From: Comamonadaceae bacterium
GTDB lineage: Bacteria; Pseudomonadota; Gammaproteobacteria; Burkholderiales; Burkholderiaceae_C
Assembly (NCBI GenBank): GCA_947450255.1
Contig: CANFVA010000005.1
Location: 1-46,239 of the forward strand
Direction: 5' to 3'
Length of the DNA stretch: 46,239 bases
In this document: piece after piece, positions 32,726-40,901 of the stretch
Position numbering within the stretch: the stretch's first letter is position 1
Layout of the letters: the number at the start of each line of letters is the position of its first letter
Notes under the pieces: model-generated
Database searches by the model: none
Told to the model about the DNA's origin: nothing
The model's input: only the letters and a program-made list of their open reading frames with translations
Translations under genes and position numbers: made by a program

Positions 32726-33544
32726 ATGAATAAAACTGCTCGTACCGAGGTGATCGGCATCGCCAGCGGCAAAGGCGGCGTCGGCAAGACGACCGTGGCC
32801 GTCAATCTGGCGATCGCGCTGCGCATGATGGGCCACCGCGTCATGCTGTTCGATGCCGATATGGGTCTGGCCAACGCCCAGATCGCTTTGGGATGCGTCT
32901 GCCCCTTCAATTTGAGCCACTTTATGAGTGGGCAAAAGACCCTGCAAGAGATCATCGTCACCTCGCGCCACGGCGTCATGCTGGTGCCCGGTGCCTCGGG
33001 CGTCAAAGAACTGGCCTCGCTGACCCGGGTGCAGGCTTCGCGCATTGTGCAGTCCTTTAGCGCGCTAGAAGACGAGATCGACTACCTGATCGTGGACATG
33101 GCCGCAGGCATTTCGCCTACGGTGCTCACCTTTATGGGCGCTTGCCAGCGCCGCTACATCGTGGTGCGGGACGATCCATCCTCAATCGCCGACGCCTATG
33201 GCACTATCAAAGTGCTGATCCAGGACTACGACCTGAACGAGATTTATATCGTGCCCAATGCGGTCAACAGCCAGGCCGATGGGCAGAATCTGTACCGCCG
33301 CATCAACCAGGTGTGCGCCCAGTTCCTCAATTTCACCACCCGTTACCTGGGCTCGATTGAAAACGACGACGCCATATTGGCGGCGCACAAAAAATACGAG
33401 CCCGTGCTCGAATTTGCGCCGCGCAGCAACAGCGCCCGTGATTTCAAGCGCCTGGCCAAGTCCATCACCCAAATGCCGCCGATTGCCAATTTCTCGGGTG
33501 GTATGCAGTTTTTCGTCGAGCGCCTGGTACGGCACCAAGGCTAA
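32726..33544 (+). CDS. flhG: MinD-like ATPase FlhG/FleN (flagellar number)
   Basis: 272 residues. Deviant Walker A GKGGVGKTT at 15-23, VMLFDADMGLANAQIALG, and DYLIVDMAAGISPTVLTF are MinD/FlhG marks. The N-terminus starts almost at the P-loop and lacks the DQAxxLR helix with which many FlhG proteins activate FlhF. In Pseudomonas FleN also restrains FleQ; here both homologs are encoded. It ends five bases before fliA. Confidence 0.94.
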   Translation: MNKTARTEVIGIASGKGGVGKTTVAVNLAIALRMMGHRVMLFDADMGLANAQIALGCVCPFNLSHFMSGQKTLQEIIVTSRHGVMLVPGASGVKELASLTRVQASRIVQSFSALEDEIDYLIVDMAAGISPTVLTFMGACQRRYIVVRDDPSSIADAYGTIKVLIQDYDLNEIYIVPNAVNSQADGQNLYRRINQVCAQFLNFTTRYLGSIENDDAILAAHKKYEPVLEFAPRSNSARDFKRLAKSITQMPPIANFSGGMQFFVERLVRHQG

Positions 33545-33549
33545 GTTCG

Positions 33550-34293
33550 ATGGCCATCGCCACCAAGCTCTACGATGAGGTACATGACGCCAGTGAGGCG
33601 CTGGTCATGGCCCATCTGGGTATGGTCAAGCGGGTAGCCTTGCACCTCAAGGCCCGCATTCCGCCCTTTATGGAGCTTGACGAGCTGATGCAAGTGGGCA
33701 TGATTGGCCTGTTGGAGGCTGCGCGCTCTTATGACCCGACCAAGGGTATCGAATTTGAGAGTTTTGCCCTGAGCCGGGTGCGCGGCGCCATCCTGGACGA
33801 GGTGCGCCAGCTGTCGTACTTGCCACGCTCGGCGGTAGCATTTAACAAGTCCGAGAATGAGGCCATCCATTTTCTGGCCAGCGAATTGGGCCGCACGCCC
33901 ACGCAAAGCGAGCTGGCCGAGCATATGGGCGACGATTTGGAGGAATTTCAGAAAAAGCGCGGCAATGCCAAGCGCTTTGAGACACTCTCCATGGAAGTTA
34001 TCAACGACGAGGTGCTGGGCATTGCCGACGAGCACTCGCGCCAGCCCGACGCCATTGTGGAGCACGAGGATTTCATGCGGGCAGTCACTAAGGCGATTGC
34101 CGAACTGCCCGAGCGAGACCAGCTGCTGATGTCTCTCTACTATGTGGAAGAGCTCAATTTGAAGGAAATTGGCGAGGTGTTGGACGTCACCGAGTCCCGG
34201 GTCAGCCAATTGCTCACTGCCATTGTGAAGAAGCTACGGCTGTCGCTGGGGATTGCGGAGAAGCCCAAATCTCCGGCCAAAGCCAAGTCCTGA
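33550..34293 (+). CDS. fliA: Flagellar sigma factor FliA (sigma-28)
   Basis: 247 residues, the family length. Regions 2 to 4 are clear: HLGMVKRVALHLKARIPPFMELDELMQVGMIGLLEAARSYDPTKGIEFESFALSRVRGAILDEVRQLSYLPRS and the region 4 helix-turn-helix LNLKEIGEVLDVTESRVSQLLTAIVKKLR. It directs late flagellar genes and is blocked by FlgM (4657). AAGG lies nine bases upstream. Candidate targets here are the promoters at flgM, fliS and flgP. Confidence 0.97.
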   Translation: MAIATKLYDEVHDASEALVMAHLGMVKRVALHLKARIPPFMELDELMQVGMIGLLEAARSYDPTKGIEFESFALSRVRGAILDEVRQLSYLPRSAVAFNKSENEAIHFLASELGRTPTQSELAEHMGDDLEEFQKKRGNAKRFETLSMEVINDEVLGIADEHSRQPDAIVEHEDFMRAVTKAIAELPERDQLLMSLYYVEELNLKEIGEVLDVTESRVSQLLTAIVKKLRLSLGIAEKPKSPAKAKS

Positions 34294-34325
34294 GGCACGT
34301 TGCATGTCCGATCAAGCCCCAAGCC

Positions 34326-34352
34326 TCAAGTTTTTGCGCAACTCGTCGATGT
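34326..34352 (+). promoter_or_regulatory. Sigma-28 (FliA) promoter of fliS
   Basis: TCAAGTTT, 11 bases, GTCGATGT. The -35 is identical to that at flgM. Predicted start near 34359, 29 bases before the fliS ATG, which rules out longer upstream starts. Confidence 0.7.
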
Positions 34353-34387
34353 CTACTGTGTACAGCAACCCAGTAGGAGATTCAGTT

Positions 34388-34798
34388 ATGCGAGTTCACT
34401 TTAAAGCGATGGAGTCTTACGGCTCTGACAACCTGGCTTCCCAGGCTTCCGTGGCCAATAACGTGGCCCTGATACAGATGCTGTTTGACGGCCTGGTCGA
34501 TAGCGTGGCACAGGCCCAAGGCCATCTGACCCACGGCAAGATCCAGGAAAAAGGCAAGGCCATTGCCCGCGCCAGCCGGATCGTGGTGGGCCTCCAAGGC
34601 GCTTTGGACTTTACCCGTGGCGGCGAGTTGGCACAAAACTTGAATGATCTTTACAACTACGTCACCAGGCGTCTGATTTTCGCCAATGCGCACAATGATA
34701 TGGACGCATTGAAAGAAGTGCAGCACCTGATGTCGGAAATCCGGTCAGCCTGGGCGCAGTTGCCCACGCTTTTGCCCCAGCAAGCCCAGTTGCACTGA
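34388..34798 (+). CDS. fliS: Flagellin export chaperone FliS
   Basis: 136 residues from ATG at 34388, with AGGAG eight bases upstream. FliS binds the C-terminus of flagellin in the cytoplasm. Typical segments are ANNVALIQMLFDGLVDSVAQAQGHLTHGKIQEKGKAIARASRIVVGLQGALDFTRGGELAQNLNDLYNYVTRRLIFANAHND. The frame is open upstream and overlaps fliA, but the ribosome site and the sigma-28 promoter decide for this start. It stands apart from fliC and fliD, which are not in the window. Confidence 0.95.
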   Translation: MRVHFKAMESYGSDNLASQASVANNVALIQMLFDGLVDSVAQAQGHLTHGKIQEKGKAIARASRIVVGLQGALDFTRGGELAQNLNDLYNYVTRRLIFANAHNDMDALKEVQHLMSEIRSAWAQLPTLLPQQAQLH

Positions 34799-34809
34799 GC
34801 GGGGGTGTT

Positions 34810-34847
34810 GGCGGGCCGACAGGGTCGGCCGCCGGTTAGTTTTTTTA
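34810..34847 (+). terminator. Intrinsic terminator after fliS
   Basis: GC-rich stem GGCGGGCCGAC / GTCGGCCGCC with an AGG loop and one bulge, followed after a short gap by a run of seven to eight T. A second small hairpin (GGCCAC...GTGGCC, 34850-34867) follows at once. Confidence 0.8.
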
Positions 34848-34867
34848 TGGGCCACCTTTGTGTGGCC

Positions 34868-34896
34868 TTTACAGGTTTGTGGTTAATCGGTTTAGT
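34868..34896 (+). promoter_or_regulatory. Possible sigma-70 promoter of motA
   Basis: TTTACA, 17 bases, TTTAGT. Predicted start near 34903, 20 bases before the motA ATG. No sigma-28 or sigma-54 element is visible here, so motAB may be constitutive or under an unrecognised control. Confidence 0.4.
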
Positions 34897-34922
34897 CACA
34901 ATCCGTCCTTTTGGGAACGACT

Positions 34923-35786
34923 ATGTTTGGCATCTTCGGGGTTGTTTTCTTGAATGTCTGCGTGTTTGCCAGCTTCATCGTGGGCGGCGGCAGCATGGCG
35001 CCCTTTATCCACGCGGCGCCTATTGAAGGTTGGTGTATTTTCGGTTCCGCGCTGGGCGGCATGTTTTTGGGTAACAGCCCGGACGTGGTCAAAGCGGTGT
35101 TTGCCGGCATCGCACGGTGCTTTAAGGGCTCCAAGTACCACAAAGACGACTACCTGAACACGATTTTTTGCGTTTCCAAGGTGATGAAGACCCTCAAAAC
35201 CGAGGGCGCTGTAGCTCTGGAAGCCCACATCGAGAACCCTGAATCGAGCGCCATCTTCGGCGAATACCCCAAAATCATTGCCGACCATGCCCTGCTGCAC
35301 CTGATTTGTGACACCGTGCGCTTGATGGTTGTGTCCCAGGGCACGATCAGCACCATGGCGGTCGAAGAGATCATGGACAGCGCCATCAAAACCCACCACC
35401 ATGACGAATTGAAGGCCTCGGCCGCCATTGCCACTTTGGCGGGCGCATTGCCCGCGCTGGGCATTGTGTCTTGCGTGATGGGTGTGGTCAAAACCATGGA
35501 CAACATCGACCAACCGCCCGCGGTTTTGGGTGGCTTGGTGGGTGCGGCGCTGGTGGGAACGTTTATTGGCGTGTTTTTGGCCTACGGATTTTTTGAGCCC
35601 TTTGCCAAGCGCCTGGAACAAATTATTGAAGACGAAGCCTGTATGTACGGCGTCGTCAAGCAAATCATTGTCGGCACCTTGCACGGTCACCCCATGCCGC
35701 TGATTTTGGAAGCCGCGCGCGTTTGTATCAGCCACCACAACCAACCCAGTTTTGCCGAAGTATTTGACGGGTTGCGCGGGAAGTAA
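34923..35786 (+). CDS. motA: Flagellar stator protein MotA
   Basis: 287 residues from ATG at 34923, with GGGA about seven bases upstream. Four membrane helices and the large cytoplasmic loop of MotA are visible (HIENPESSAIFGEYPKIIADHALLHLICDTVRLMVV; then MKTHHHDELKASAAIATLAGALPALGIVSCVMGVVKTM). MotA with MotB forms the proton channel that turns the rotor. It overlaps no gene and is two bases from motB. Confidence 0.96.
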   Translation: MFGIFGVVFLNVCVFASFIVGGGSMAPFIHAAPIEGWCIFGSALGGMFLGNSPDVVKAVFAGIARCFKGSKYHKDDYLNTIFCVSKVMKTLKTEGAVALEAHIENPESSAIFGEYPKIIADHALLHLICDTVRLMVVSQGTISTMAVEEIMDSAIKTHHHDELKASAAIATLAGALPALGIVSCVMGVVKTMDNIDQPPAVLGGLVGAALVGTFIGVFLAYGFFEPFAKRLEQIIEDEACMYGVVKQIIVGTLHGHPMPLILEAARVCISHHNQPSFAEVFDGLRGK

Positions 35787-35788
35787 GC

Positions 35789-36787
35789 ATGGCCACGGAA
35801 GCGCCGAAGGAAGAGGAAGTCCCCGCAGGTGCTGCGCCAGCGGGCGCCGAAGATGTTGCGGCGCCGGAAGAAGACGCGCCCCTTGCGCCGATTATTGTCA
35901 AGAAAATTGCGGCGGCCCACGCGGGCGCACACGGGGGCGGATGGAAGATCGCCCTGGCCGACATGATGACGGCCATGATGGCCTTCTTTTTGTTGATGTG
36001 GATTTTGGGCGCCACCAACGACTCGCAGCGCAAAAGCGTTGCCGACTATTTCAAACCGGCCTCCCAAAGCGTGATCACCATGGGCGCGCTGGCGGGCTCC
36101 AACGGCATCATGGGTGGACGCTCCATTATTGATCCCGACGGCTTCCCCTACACCGCCAAACAAACCGCACCTATGGAGCGGCTGACGCCCAAGTCCGAGG
36201 GCGGGCCTACCGAAAACGACCCTTCGCCCAATAGCGAAAACGCGCGCGATAACGACGCCAAAACGCAAAACCAGTCGCCCGGCACGGGCGAGGGGGATGG
36301 CGGTGGCAACGGTACGGCGCAAGGAAAAATGGACCAGATGGAAAAAGACGTCAAAGAAGCTTTGGCGTCCAACCCGGCGCTGGAGCAGTTGCAAGGGCAG
36401 GTGCAGTTTGTGCGTGACAAAGATGGCTTGCGCATCGAGGTCATCGACAAAGCCGATTTCTCCATGTTCCCGCTAGGCACTACCAAGTTGCAGCCCAAGG
36501 CACAGGCCTTGCTGGGCGAAATTGCCAAATCGTTAGCCGGCATGCCCAACAAAATTGCCGTGCGCGGCCATACCGATGCCACGCCTTTTGCCAACAAAGA
36601 GGGCCGCAACAACTGGTTGTTGTCGGTCGAACGGGCTGAGGCGACGCGTTCCGTACTCGAGAAAAACGGCATCAAACAGGACCGTTTTGTACAAATCGAG
36701 GGCGTAGCCGATACCGTACCGTATAACCCCAACGATCCCAAGGATGCGCGCAACCGGCGCATGAGTATCACCGTCAAAAAAGAGTGA
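35789..36787 (+). CDS. motB: Flagellar stator protein MotB
   Basis: 332 residues. An Ala/Pro/Glu-rich N-terminal extension (about 45 residues) precedes the single membrane helix with the proton-binding Asp58 (WKIALADMMTAMMAFFLLMWIL). A Gly/Asn-rich linker (about 120-180) and a C-terminal OmpA-type peptidoglycan-binding domain (VRGHTDATPFANKEGRNNWLLSVERAEATRSVLEKNGI) follow. It anchors the stator to the wall. Two bases after motA. The channel residues indicate a proton type, though ion choice cannot be proved from sequence. Confidence 0.96.
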   Translation: MATEAPKEEEVPAGAAPAGAEDVAAPEEDAPLAPIIVKKIAAAHAGAHGGGWKIALADMMTAMMAFFLLMWILGATNDSQRKSVADYFKPASQSVITMGALAGSNGIMGGRSIIDPDGFPYTAKQTAPMERLTPKSEGGPTENDPSPNSENARDNDAKTQNQSPGTGEGDGGGNGTAQGKMDQMEKDVKEALASNPALEQLQGQVQFVRDKDGLRIEVIDKADFSMFPLGTTKLQPKAQALLGEIAKSLAGMPNKIAVRGHTDATPFANKEGRNNWLLSVERAEATRSVLEKNGIKQDRFVQIEGVADTVPYNPNDPKDARNRRMSITVKKE

Positions 36788-36845
36788 CGCCAGCCGCTCT
36801 TGGGCGCTGCCATGCGCCCGCGCGAATGTGGGCCAGGCAAAGCGC

Positions 36846-37343
36846 TTATTCGCAGTTTTGAAATTCGCGCTTGATGCAGGTTTTGGCCCAGCGGCGGGCT
36901 ACAACCAAATCGCTTTCACTGATTTCGCCGCTGACTTTTTTCAGTGACTTACCCGCTTCCGGATGGCCCCCGGATTCAGCGATCAGGTACCACATGGCCG
37001 CCTTCTGGTAATCGCGCTCAAAGCCCTGGCCATTGGCATACATGCTGCCCAGTTTGAACTGCGCCTTAGGCTCGCCTTGCGCGGCCGCTTTGCGCAGCCA
37101 AATAATGGCTTTGGGGTAACTTTGCGGCGTGCCCTGGCCGGCGAAATGCATAAGCCCGAGCAAGGACTGGGCGTCGCGGTCCCCGGTATCGGCGACGATT
37201 TGCCATTTGGCCACTGCACCGGCGTAGTCCTTGCGCTGGTAGTCGGCGTAGCCGTCTTCCCAGAGCCCGGCATGCGCCGCGGTGCACACCAACAGGGCGC
37301 TAAGTGCTGCCCGGTACAACAGGTTTTGAATTCGCATGGACAT
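36846..37343 (-). CDS. Exported small Sel1-repeat protein
   Basis: 165 residues with a Sec signal (MRIQNLLYRAALSALLVCTAAHA) and about three Sel1-like repeats (DYQRKDYAGAVAKWQIVADTGDRDAQSLLGLMHFAGQGTPQSYPKAIIWLRKAAAQGE...), ending in SDLVVARRWAKTCIKREFQNCE. It would act in the periplasm, unlike the two large Sel1 proteins of the island. Its start shares one base with the stop of the upstream gene (TAATG), so the two form an operon. Function unknown; MotB lies tail-to-tail at 36787. Confidence 0.82.
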   Translation of the reverse strand: MSMRIQNLLYRAALSALLVCTAAHAGLWEDGYADYQRKDYAGAVAKWQIVADTGDRDAQSLLGLMHFAGQGTPQSYPKAIIWLRKAAAQGEPKAQFKLGSMYANGQGFERDYQKAAMWYLIAESGGHPEAGKSLKKVSGEISESDLVVARRWAKTCIKREFQNCE

Positions 37344-37951
37344 TAACCTCGCATCATATTTTTCATCGCCGCGGCCATGACTTTGGCATTTTCTTGCGGC
37401 ATAGCCATTGCTTGCCCGGGCGTACCGCTGGGCGCAAGCAGCGGGGAGGTATGCGCTTGTGACGCGGGTGCGCCGTTGGCAGTTGGTACTGGATTGCTGG
37501 GTGCCTCACCCGGGATGGGCGCAGTGCCCGTTTGCACCTCTTGCCGCAAAACGGTGCTGCGGTACAGATCGCGCACCTGGGGCAAGTTCCCCCACATGTC
37601 CTGCCAATCGAGATCAAAGGGCAGACCCATCCAGTTGCTGGATTTTTTCAGGGCATTGACACAGTTTTGGATTTCTTCGCGGTTGAGCTCCACCATGGCC
37701 GTCTCTTCGCTGCTCAGTGCGCTGCGCGGGCGGGCCTGGAGATCGGCTTCCAAAGCCAACAGCTGCTGGTAGCAACGCGCGCGCTCGTTACGTAACAGCG
37801 CGCTGGTACGGGCATCGTCGGCTTGGTCGCGCAGCTTGTCAACCTCGCGTTTGACGGCGGCCAGGTTTTGCAGCGTCAGGTAGTAGAACACGGCGGCGCC
37901 CAGCACCGCGGCGAGGAAGAAAAATATCAGCAATACCAGGGTAAGGTTCAT
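37343..37951 (-). CDS. Membrane-anchored helical protein, unknown function
   Basis: 202 residues, not recognised. One N-terminal transmembrane helix (LTLVLLIFFFLAAVLGAAVFYYL), a coiled-coil-like stretch (about 30-75) and a Pro/Ala/Gln-rich tail. Cys60 and Cys97 could form a disulfide if the domain is periplasmic. Coupled to the downstream exported Sel1 gene by a one-base overlap. A possible sigma-28 -10 box (GCCGATGT, minus strand, 38015-38022) lies upstream, so a late motility role is conceivable. Confidence 0.65.
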   Translation of the reverse strand: MNLTLVLLIFFFLAAVLGAAVFYYLTLQNLAAVKREVDKLRDQADDARTSALLRNERARCYQQLLALEADLQARPRSALSSEETAMVELNREEIQNCVNALKKSSNWMGLPFDLDWQDMWGNLPQVRDLYRSTVLRQEVQTGTAPIPGEAPSNPVPTANGAPASQAHTSPLLAPSGTPGQAMAMPQENAKVMAAAMKNMMRG

Positions 37952-37983
37952 GGCATGTGGCGTCCGGCGTAAGGATTACAAAC

Positions 37984-38003
37984 GTCTTGCAAAGTCGCAA
38001 GAC
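37984..38003. repeat. Perfect 7-bp hairpin in the leader of the 37343-37951 gene
   Basis: GTCTTGC-AAAGTC-GCAAGAC lies 33-52 bases upstream of the minus-strand ATG at 37951, inside the predicted 5' leader. It could be an RNA hairpin or a protein-binding dyad. Confidence 0.45.
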
Positions 38004-38132
38004 CGGTACCTCTGACATCGGCACGACGGGAGTTTAGTCAAGTGGCCCGCGCCTACTATTTGAAGGCCTTTGTGCAGGGCCCAGGCCAGCGCAAAGGCGC
38101 GTGGGTTACACGCCCAAGGCACAATAGCCGCC

Positions 38133-38942
38133 ATGCTGATCCATCCCGCCATCAATCCAGTCGCCTTGCAACTGGGCCCCGTCGCTGTGCACTGGTACGG
38201 CTTGACCTACCTGGCCGCCTTTGGCCTATTTATGCTGCTTGGCAAACAACGCTTAGGCCATGCGCCTTTCGCAGGGGATAGCCGTTGGTGTTTTCAGGAT
38301 GTCGAGGACGTACTTTTCCTGGGCGTGCTGGGCGTGGTTTTGGGCGGACGCTTTGGCTACTGTTTGTTTTACAACCCGGTGTATTACGCCGCCCACCCCC
38401 TGGAAATTTTGTACGCCTGGCGCGGCGGCATGAGCTTTCATGGCGGGTTGCTGGGGGTCATTTTGGCCATGGCCTGGTTTGCCTTCAGCCGCAAGCGCTC
38501 GTTTTGGGCGGTGGCTGATTTCGTGGCCCCGTGCGTACCGACCGGCCTGGCGTGCGGACGCATAGGCAATTTCATCAATGGCGAGTTGTGGGGCCGGGTG
38601 GCAGACTCTGCGTTGCCTTGGGGCATGGTGTTTCGTGGCGCGGGCGAACTGCCGCGCCACCCGTCGCAGATATACCAATTTTTGCTCGAAGGCCTGCTGC
38701 TGTTCGCGCTCTTGTGGCTGTACGCGCGCAGCGGACCGCGCCAGGGGCGGGTATCGGCGGCGTTTTTAATCGGGTATGGCGTATTGCGCTTTATCGTGGA
38801 GTTTTTCCGCGAACCCGATGCCCACCTCGGTCTCTTGCAAATGGGCTTGAGCATGGGCCAATGGCTGTGTGTTCCCATGGTGCTGGGCGGTGCCGCTGTG
38901 TGGTGGTGGTTGGGCACCCGTCCTGCGCCGGCGGCCAACTAA
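38133..38942 (+). CDS. lgt: Prolipoprotein diacylglyceryl transferase Lgt
   Basis: 269 residues from ATG at 38133. Lgt is the inner-membrane enzyme that adds diacylglycerol from phosphatidylglycerol to lipobox cysteines, the first lipoprotein maturation step. Typical are the start MLIHPAINPVALQLGPVAVHWYGLTYL, GGRFGYCLFYNP, the catalytic-region SFHGGLLGVI, the Lgt signature GRIGNFINGELWGR, and RHPSQIYQFLLEG. Seven membrane helices are expected. The frame is open upstream to 38070, but family alignment supports this ATG. The next gene starts 13 bases downstream. Confidence 0.96.
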   Translation: MLIHPAINPVALQLGPVAVHWYGLTYLAAFGLFMLLGKQRLGHAPFAGDSRWCFQDVEDVLFLGVLGVVLGGRFGYCLFYNPVYYAAHPLEILYAWRGGMSFHGGLLGVILAMAWFAFSRKRSFWAVADFVAPCVPTGLACGRIGNFINGELWGRVADSALPWGMVFRGAGELPRHPSQIYQFLLEGLLLFALLWLYARSGPRQGRVSAAFLIGYGVLRFIVEFFREPDAHLGLLQMGLSMGQWLCVPMVLGGAAVWWWLGTRPAPAAN

Positions 38943-38955
38943 GGTGGGGCAGGCG

Positions 38956-39717
38956 GTGAGCGCGACGGTGGCTTGGGAGCATAGCGGTGGCTTGGCTACG
39001 GTGACGCTGTCCAACGCGTCGCGCATGAACGCCATGACGCGTGCTATGTGGCGGCAACTGCGCGTGGTTTTTAGCGAGATTGCTTCACTTTCTGATGTGC
39101 GCTGTGTGCTGTTGCAGGGAGCTGGCGCGCATTTTTGCGCTGGGGGTGATATTTCCGAATACCCAGCCTTCCGCTTTGACCCGCAAAGCCTGCAGCACTT
39201 TCATGAAGTGGAGGTTTGGGGTGGCCTACAAGCCGTGCTCGATTGTCCGGTTCCGACGCTGGCTCTGGTACGCGGCAATTGCATGGGGGCGGGTTTGGAA
39301 ATTGCCAGTTGCTGCGACCTGCGCTTGGGCGCGCACAGCAGCATGTACGGCGCGCCGATTGCGCGCCTGGGTTTTCCCATGGCGCCGCGCGAGGCCGCTT
39401 TGGTGCAACAGGCCGTGGGCGCAGGTACCGCTGCGGCCATCTTGCTGGCGGCCGAAAGTGTGGATGCTACGTGGTTGCACCATCGTGGTTTCCTGACCTG
39501 GTGCGAGCCTGACGACGCTTTGCAAGCCCGGGCCGAGGCCTTGGTGGCACGCATGTTGGCCCTGTCGCCGCAGGCGGCGCGCCTGAACAAACAAGTGCTG
39601 CGCCCATCGAGCCCGACGCAGCAGGCCACCCCGGCGTCCGCCTACGCCTATGCCGACAGCGCGGAACACCGCGAAGGCATCTTGGCGTTTTTGGATAAAC
39701 GGCCTCCTGCATTTTGA
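38956..39717 (+). CDS. Enoyl-CoA hydratase/isomerase family protein
   Basis: 253 residues from a GTG at 38956; the exact start is uncertain (GTG at 38944 is an alternative). The crotonase fold is clear: VTLSNASRMNAMTRAMWRQL, the oxyanion-hole segment GAGAHFCAGGDISEYP (about 55-70), and RGNCMGAGLEIASCCDLRLGAHSSMYGAPIARLGFP. At the usual second catalytic Glu region it has the typical GxGLE pattern but a diverged helix after it. Substrate cannot be assigned. It lies just after lgt and may share its transcript. Confidence 0.85.
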   Translation: MSATVAWEHSGGLATVTLSNASRMNAMTRAMWRQLRVVFSEIASLSDVRCVLLQGAGAHFCAGGDISEYPAFRFDPQSLQHFHEVEVWGGLQAVLDCPVPTLALVRGNCMGAGLEIASCCDLRLGAHSSMYGAPIARLGFPMAPREAALVQQAVGAGTAAAILLAAESVDATWLHHRGFLTWCEPDDALQARAEALVARMLALSPQAARLNKQVLRPSSPTQQATPASAYAYADSAEHREGILAFLDKRPPAF

Positions 39718-39813
39718 AAAAAAGCACCCAGCCCAACCGCTTGCCGGATGCGCCAGCTTGTATGCTGGCGTTATGCGCAATTGCTACCTCTCTTGGAACT
39801 TGAAAGCGTACTG

Positions 39814-40899
39814 ATGCATAGTGTGCTGCTGTTGGACGACAACCCGGTCAACCTCAAGTGGCTGGAGTTGCTGGTGCAGCGCCTGGAGCAGGCGCAGTGC
39901 ACCAGTTTTACCGACCCGGCTGCGGCCTTGGATTTTGCGCGCACCCATCGCGTCGACCTGGTCGTTCTCGATTACCTGATGCCCGAGATGAACGGGCTGC
40001 AATTTATTGCAGCCTTGCGCACCTTGGAAGGGGCGCAGTCCATTCCCCTGTTGATGATTACTGCACATGACGAGAAAGACGTGCGCTACCGCGCCCTGGA
40101 GGCTGGCGCCTACGACTTCCTGCCCAAGCCGGTGGATGCGGCCGAGTTCTTGGCGCGTGCGCGCAATATGCTCAAGCTGCGCGAAGCCAGTTTGCGGCTG
40201 GCCGACCATGCCGCCTGGCTGACCCGCGAAGTGGAGCAAGCCACCCGAGAAATCCGCGAGCGCGAACGCGAAACTGTGATGTCCCTGGTCAAAGCGGCCG
40301 GTTACCGCGACTATGAAACCGGGGCACATATTTCCCGCGTAGGCCATTACGCGCAACTGATCGCCCAGGGCTTAGCGCTCCCGGCGCAGGAGCAGGCATT
40401 GGTGCTGGAGGCCGCCGCCATGCACGACATCGGCAAAGTCGGAATTCCCGACCACATCCTGCTCAAACCCGGGCGCTTGGATGATGCGGAAATGCAAATC
40501 ATGCGCGAGCACGCGCGCTTGGGCCATGAGTTACTCCAGGGCAGTAGCTCGCACTTGCTGCAAGCTGGCGCCACCATTGCCTTGAGCCACCATGAAAAAT
40601 ACGACGGCAGCGGCTACCCGCAAGGCTTGCAGGGCACCGATATTCCGCTGCTAGGCCGCATCGTGGCGGTGGCTGATGTGTTTGATGCGCTCACCTCGGA
40701 GCGGCCCTACAAAAAGCCCTGGTCGCTCGATGCGGCTGCGGCCTATTTGCAGGCGCAGCGCGGCCTGCATTTCGACCCGCACTGCGTGGATGTGTTTTTG
40801 GCGGCTTGGCCACAGGTGCTGGCCATCGGCCAGCGTTTTGCGGATGAACCCAAGGCGCTGCCGCCCTTGGCGGCGCAGTCCGGCGCTAACGCGCTCTGA
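39814..40899 (+). CDS. Response regulator with HD-GYP domain (c-di-GMP phosphodiesterase type)
   Basis: 361 residues from ATG at 39814. The N-terminal receiver (1-120) has acidic D8/D9, phospho-acceptor D53 (LVVLDYLMPEMNG) and the conserved Lys in YDFLPKPVD. A short helical linker leads to the HD-GYP domain with HDIGKVGIPDHIL and HHEKYDGSGYPQGLQG. This family degrades c-di-GMP and can affect motility; here all key metal residues appear present. No histidine kinase is adjacent. Its stop is two bases from the convergent uspA stop. A small hairpin (CGCCAGC...GCTGGCG, 39751-39770) lies upstream. Confidence 0.92.
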   Translation: MHSVLLLDDNPVNLKWLELLVQRLEQAQCTSFTDPAAALDFARTHRVDLVVLDYLMPEMNGLQFIAALRTLEGAQSIPLLMITAHDEKDVRYRALEAGAYDFLPKPVDAAEFLARARNMLKLREASLRLADHAAWLTREVEQATREIRERERETVMSLVKAAGYRDYETGAHISRVGHYAQLIAQGLALPAQEQALVLEAAAMHDIGKVGIPDHILLKPGRLDDAEMQIMREHARLGHELLQGSSSHLLQAGATIALSHHEKYDGSGYPQGLQGTDIPLLGRIVAVADVFDALTSERPYKKPWSLDAAAAYLQAQRGLHFDPHCVDVFLAAWPQVLAIGQRFADEPKALPPLAAQSGANAL

Positions 40900-40901
40900 T
40901 C

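Noticed and set aside
34253-34387. N-terminally extended FliS overlapping fliA
   Set aside because: The extension does not match FliS, overlaps the sigma-28 promoter, and the AGGAG-preceded ATG at 34388 fits the family length.
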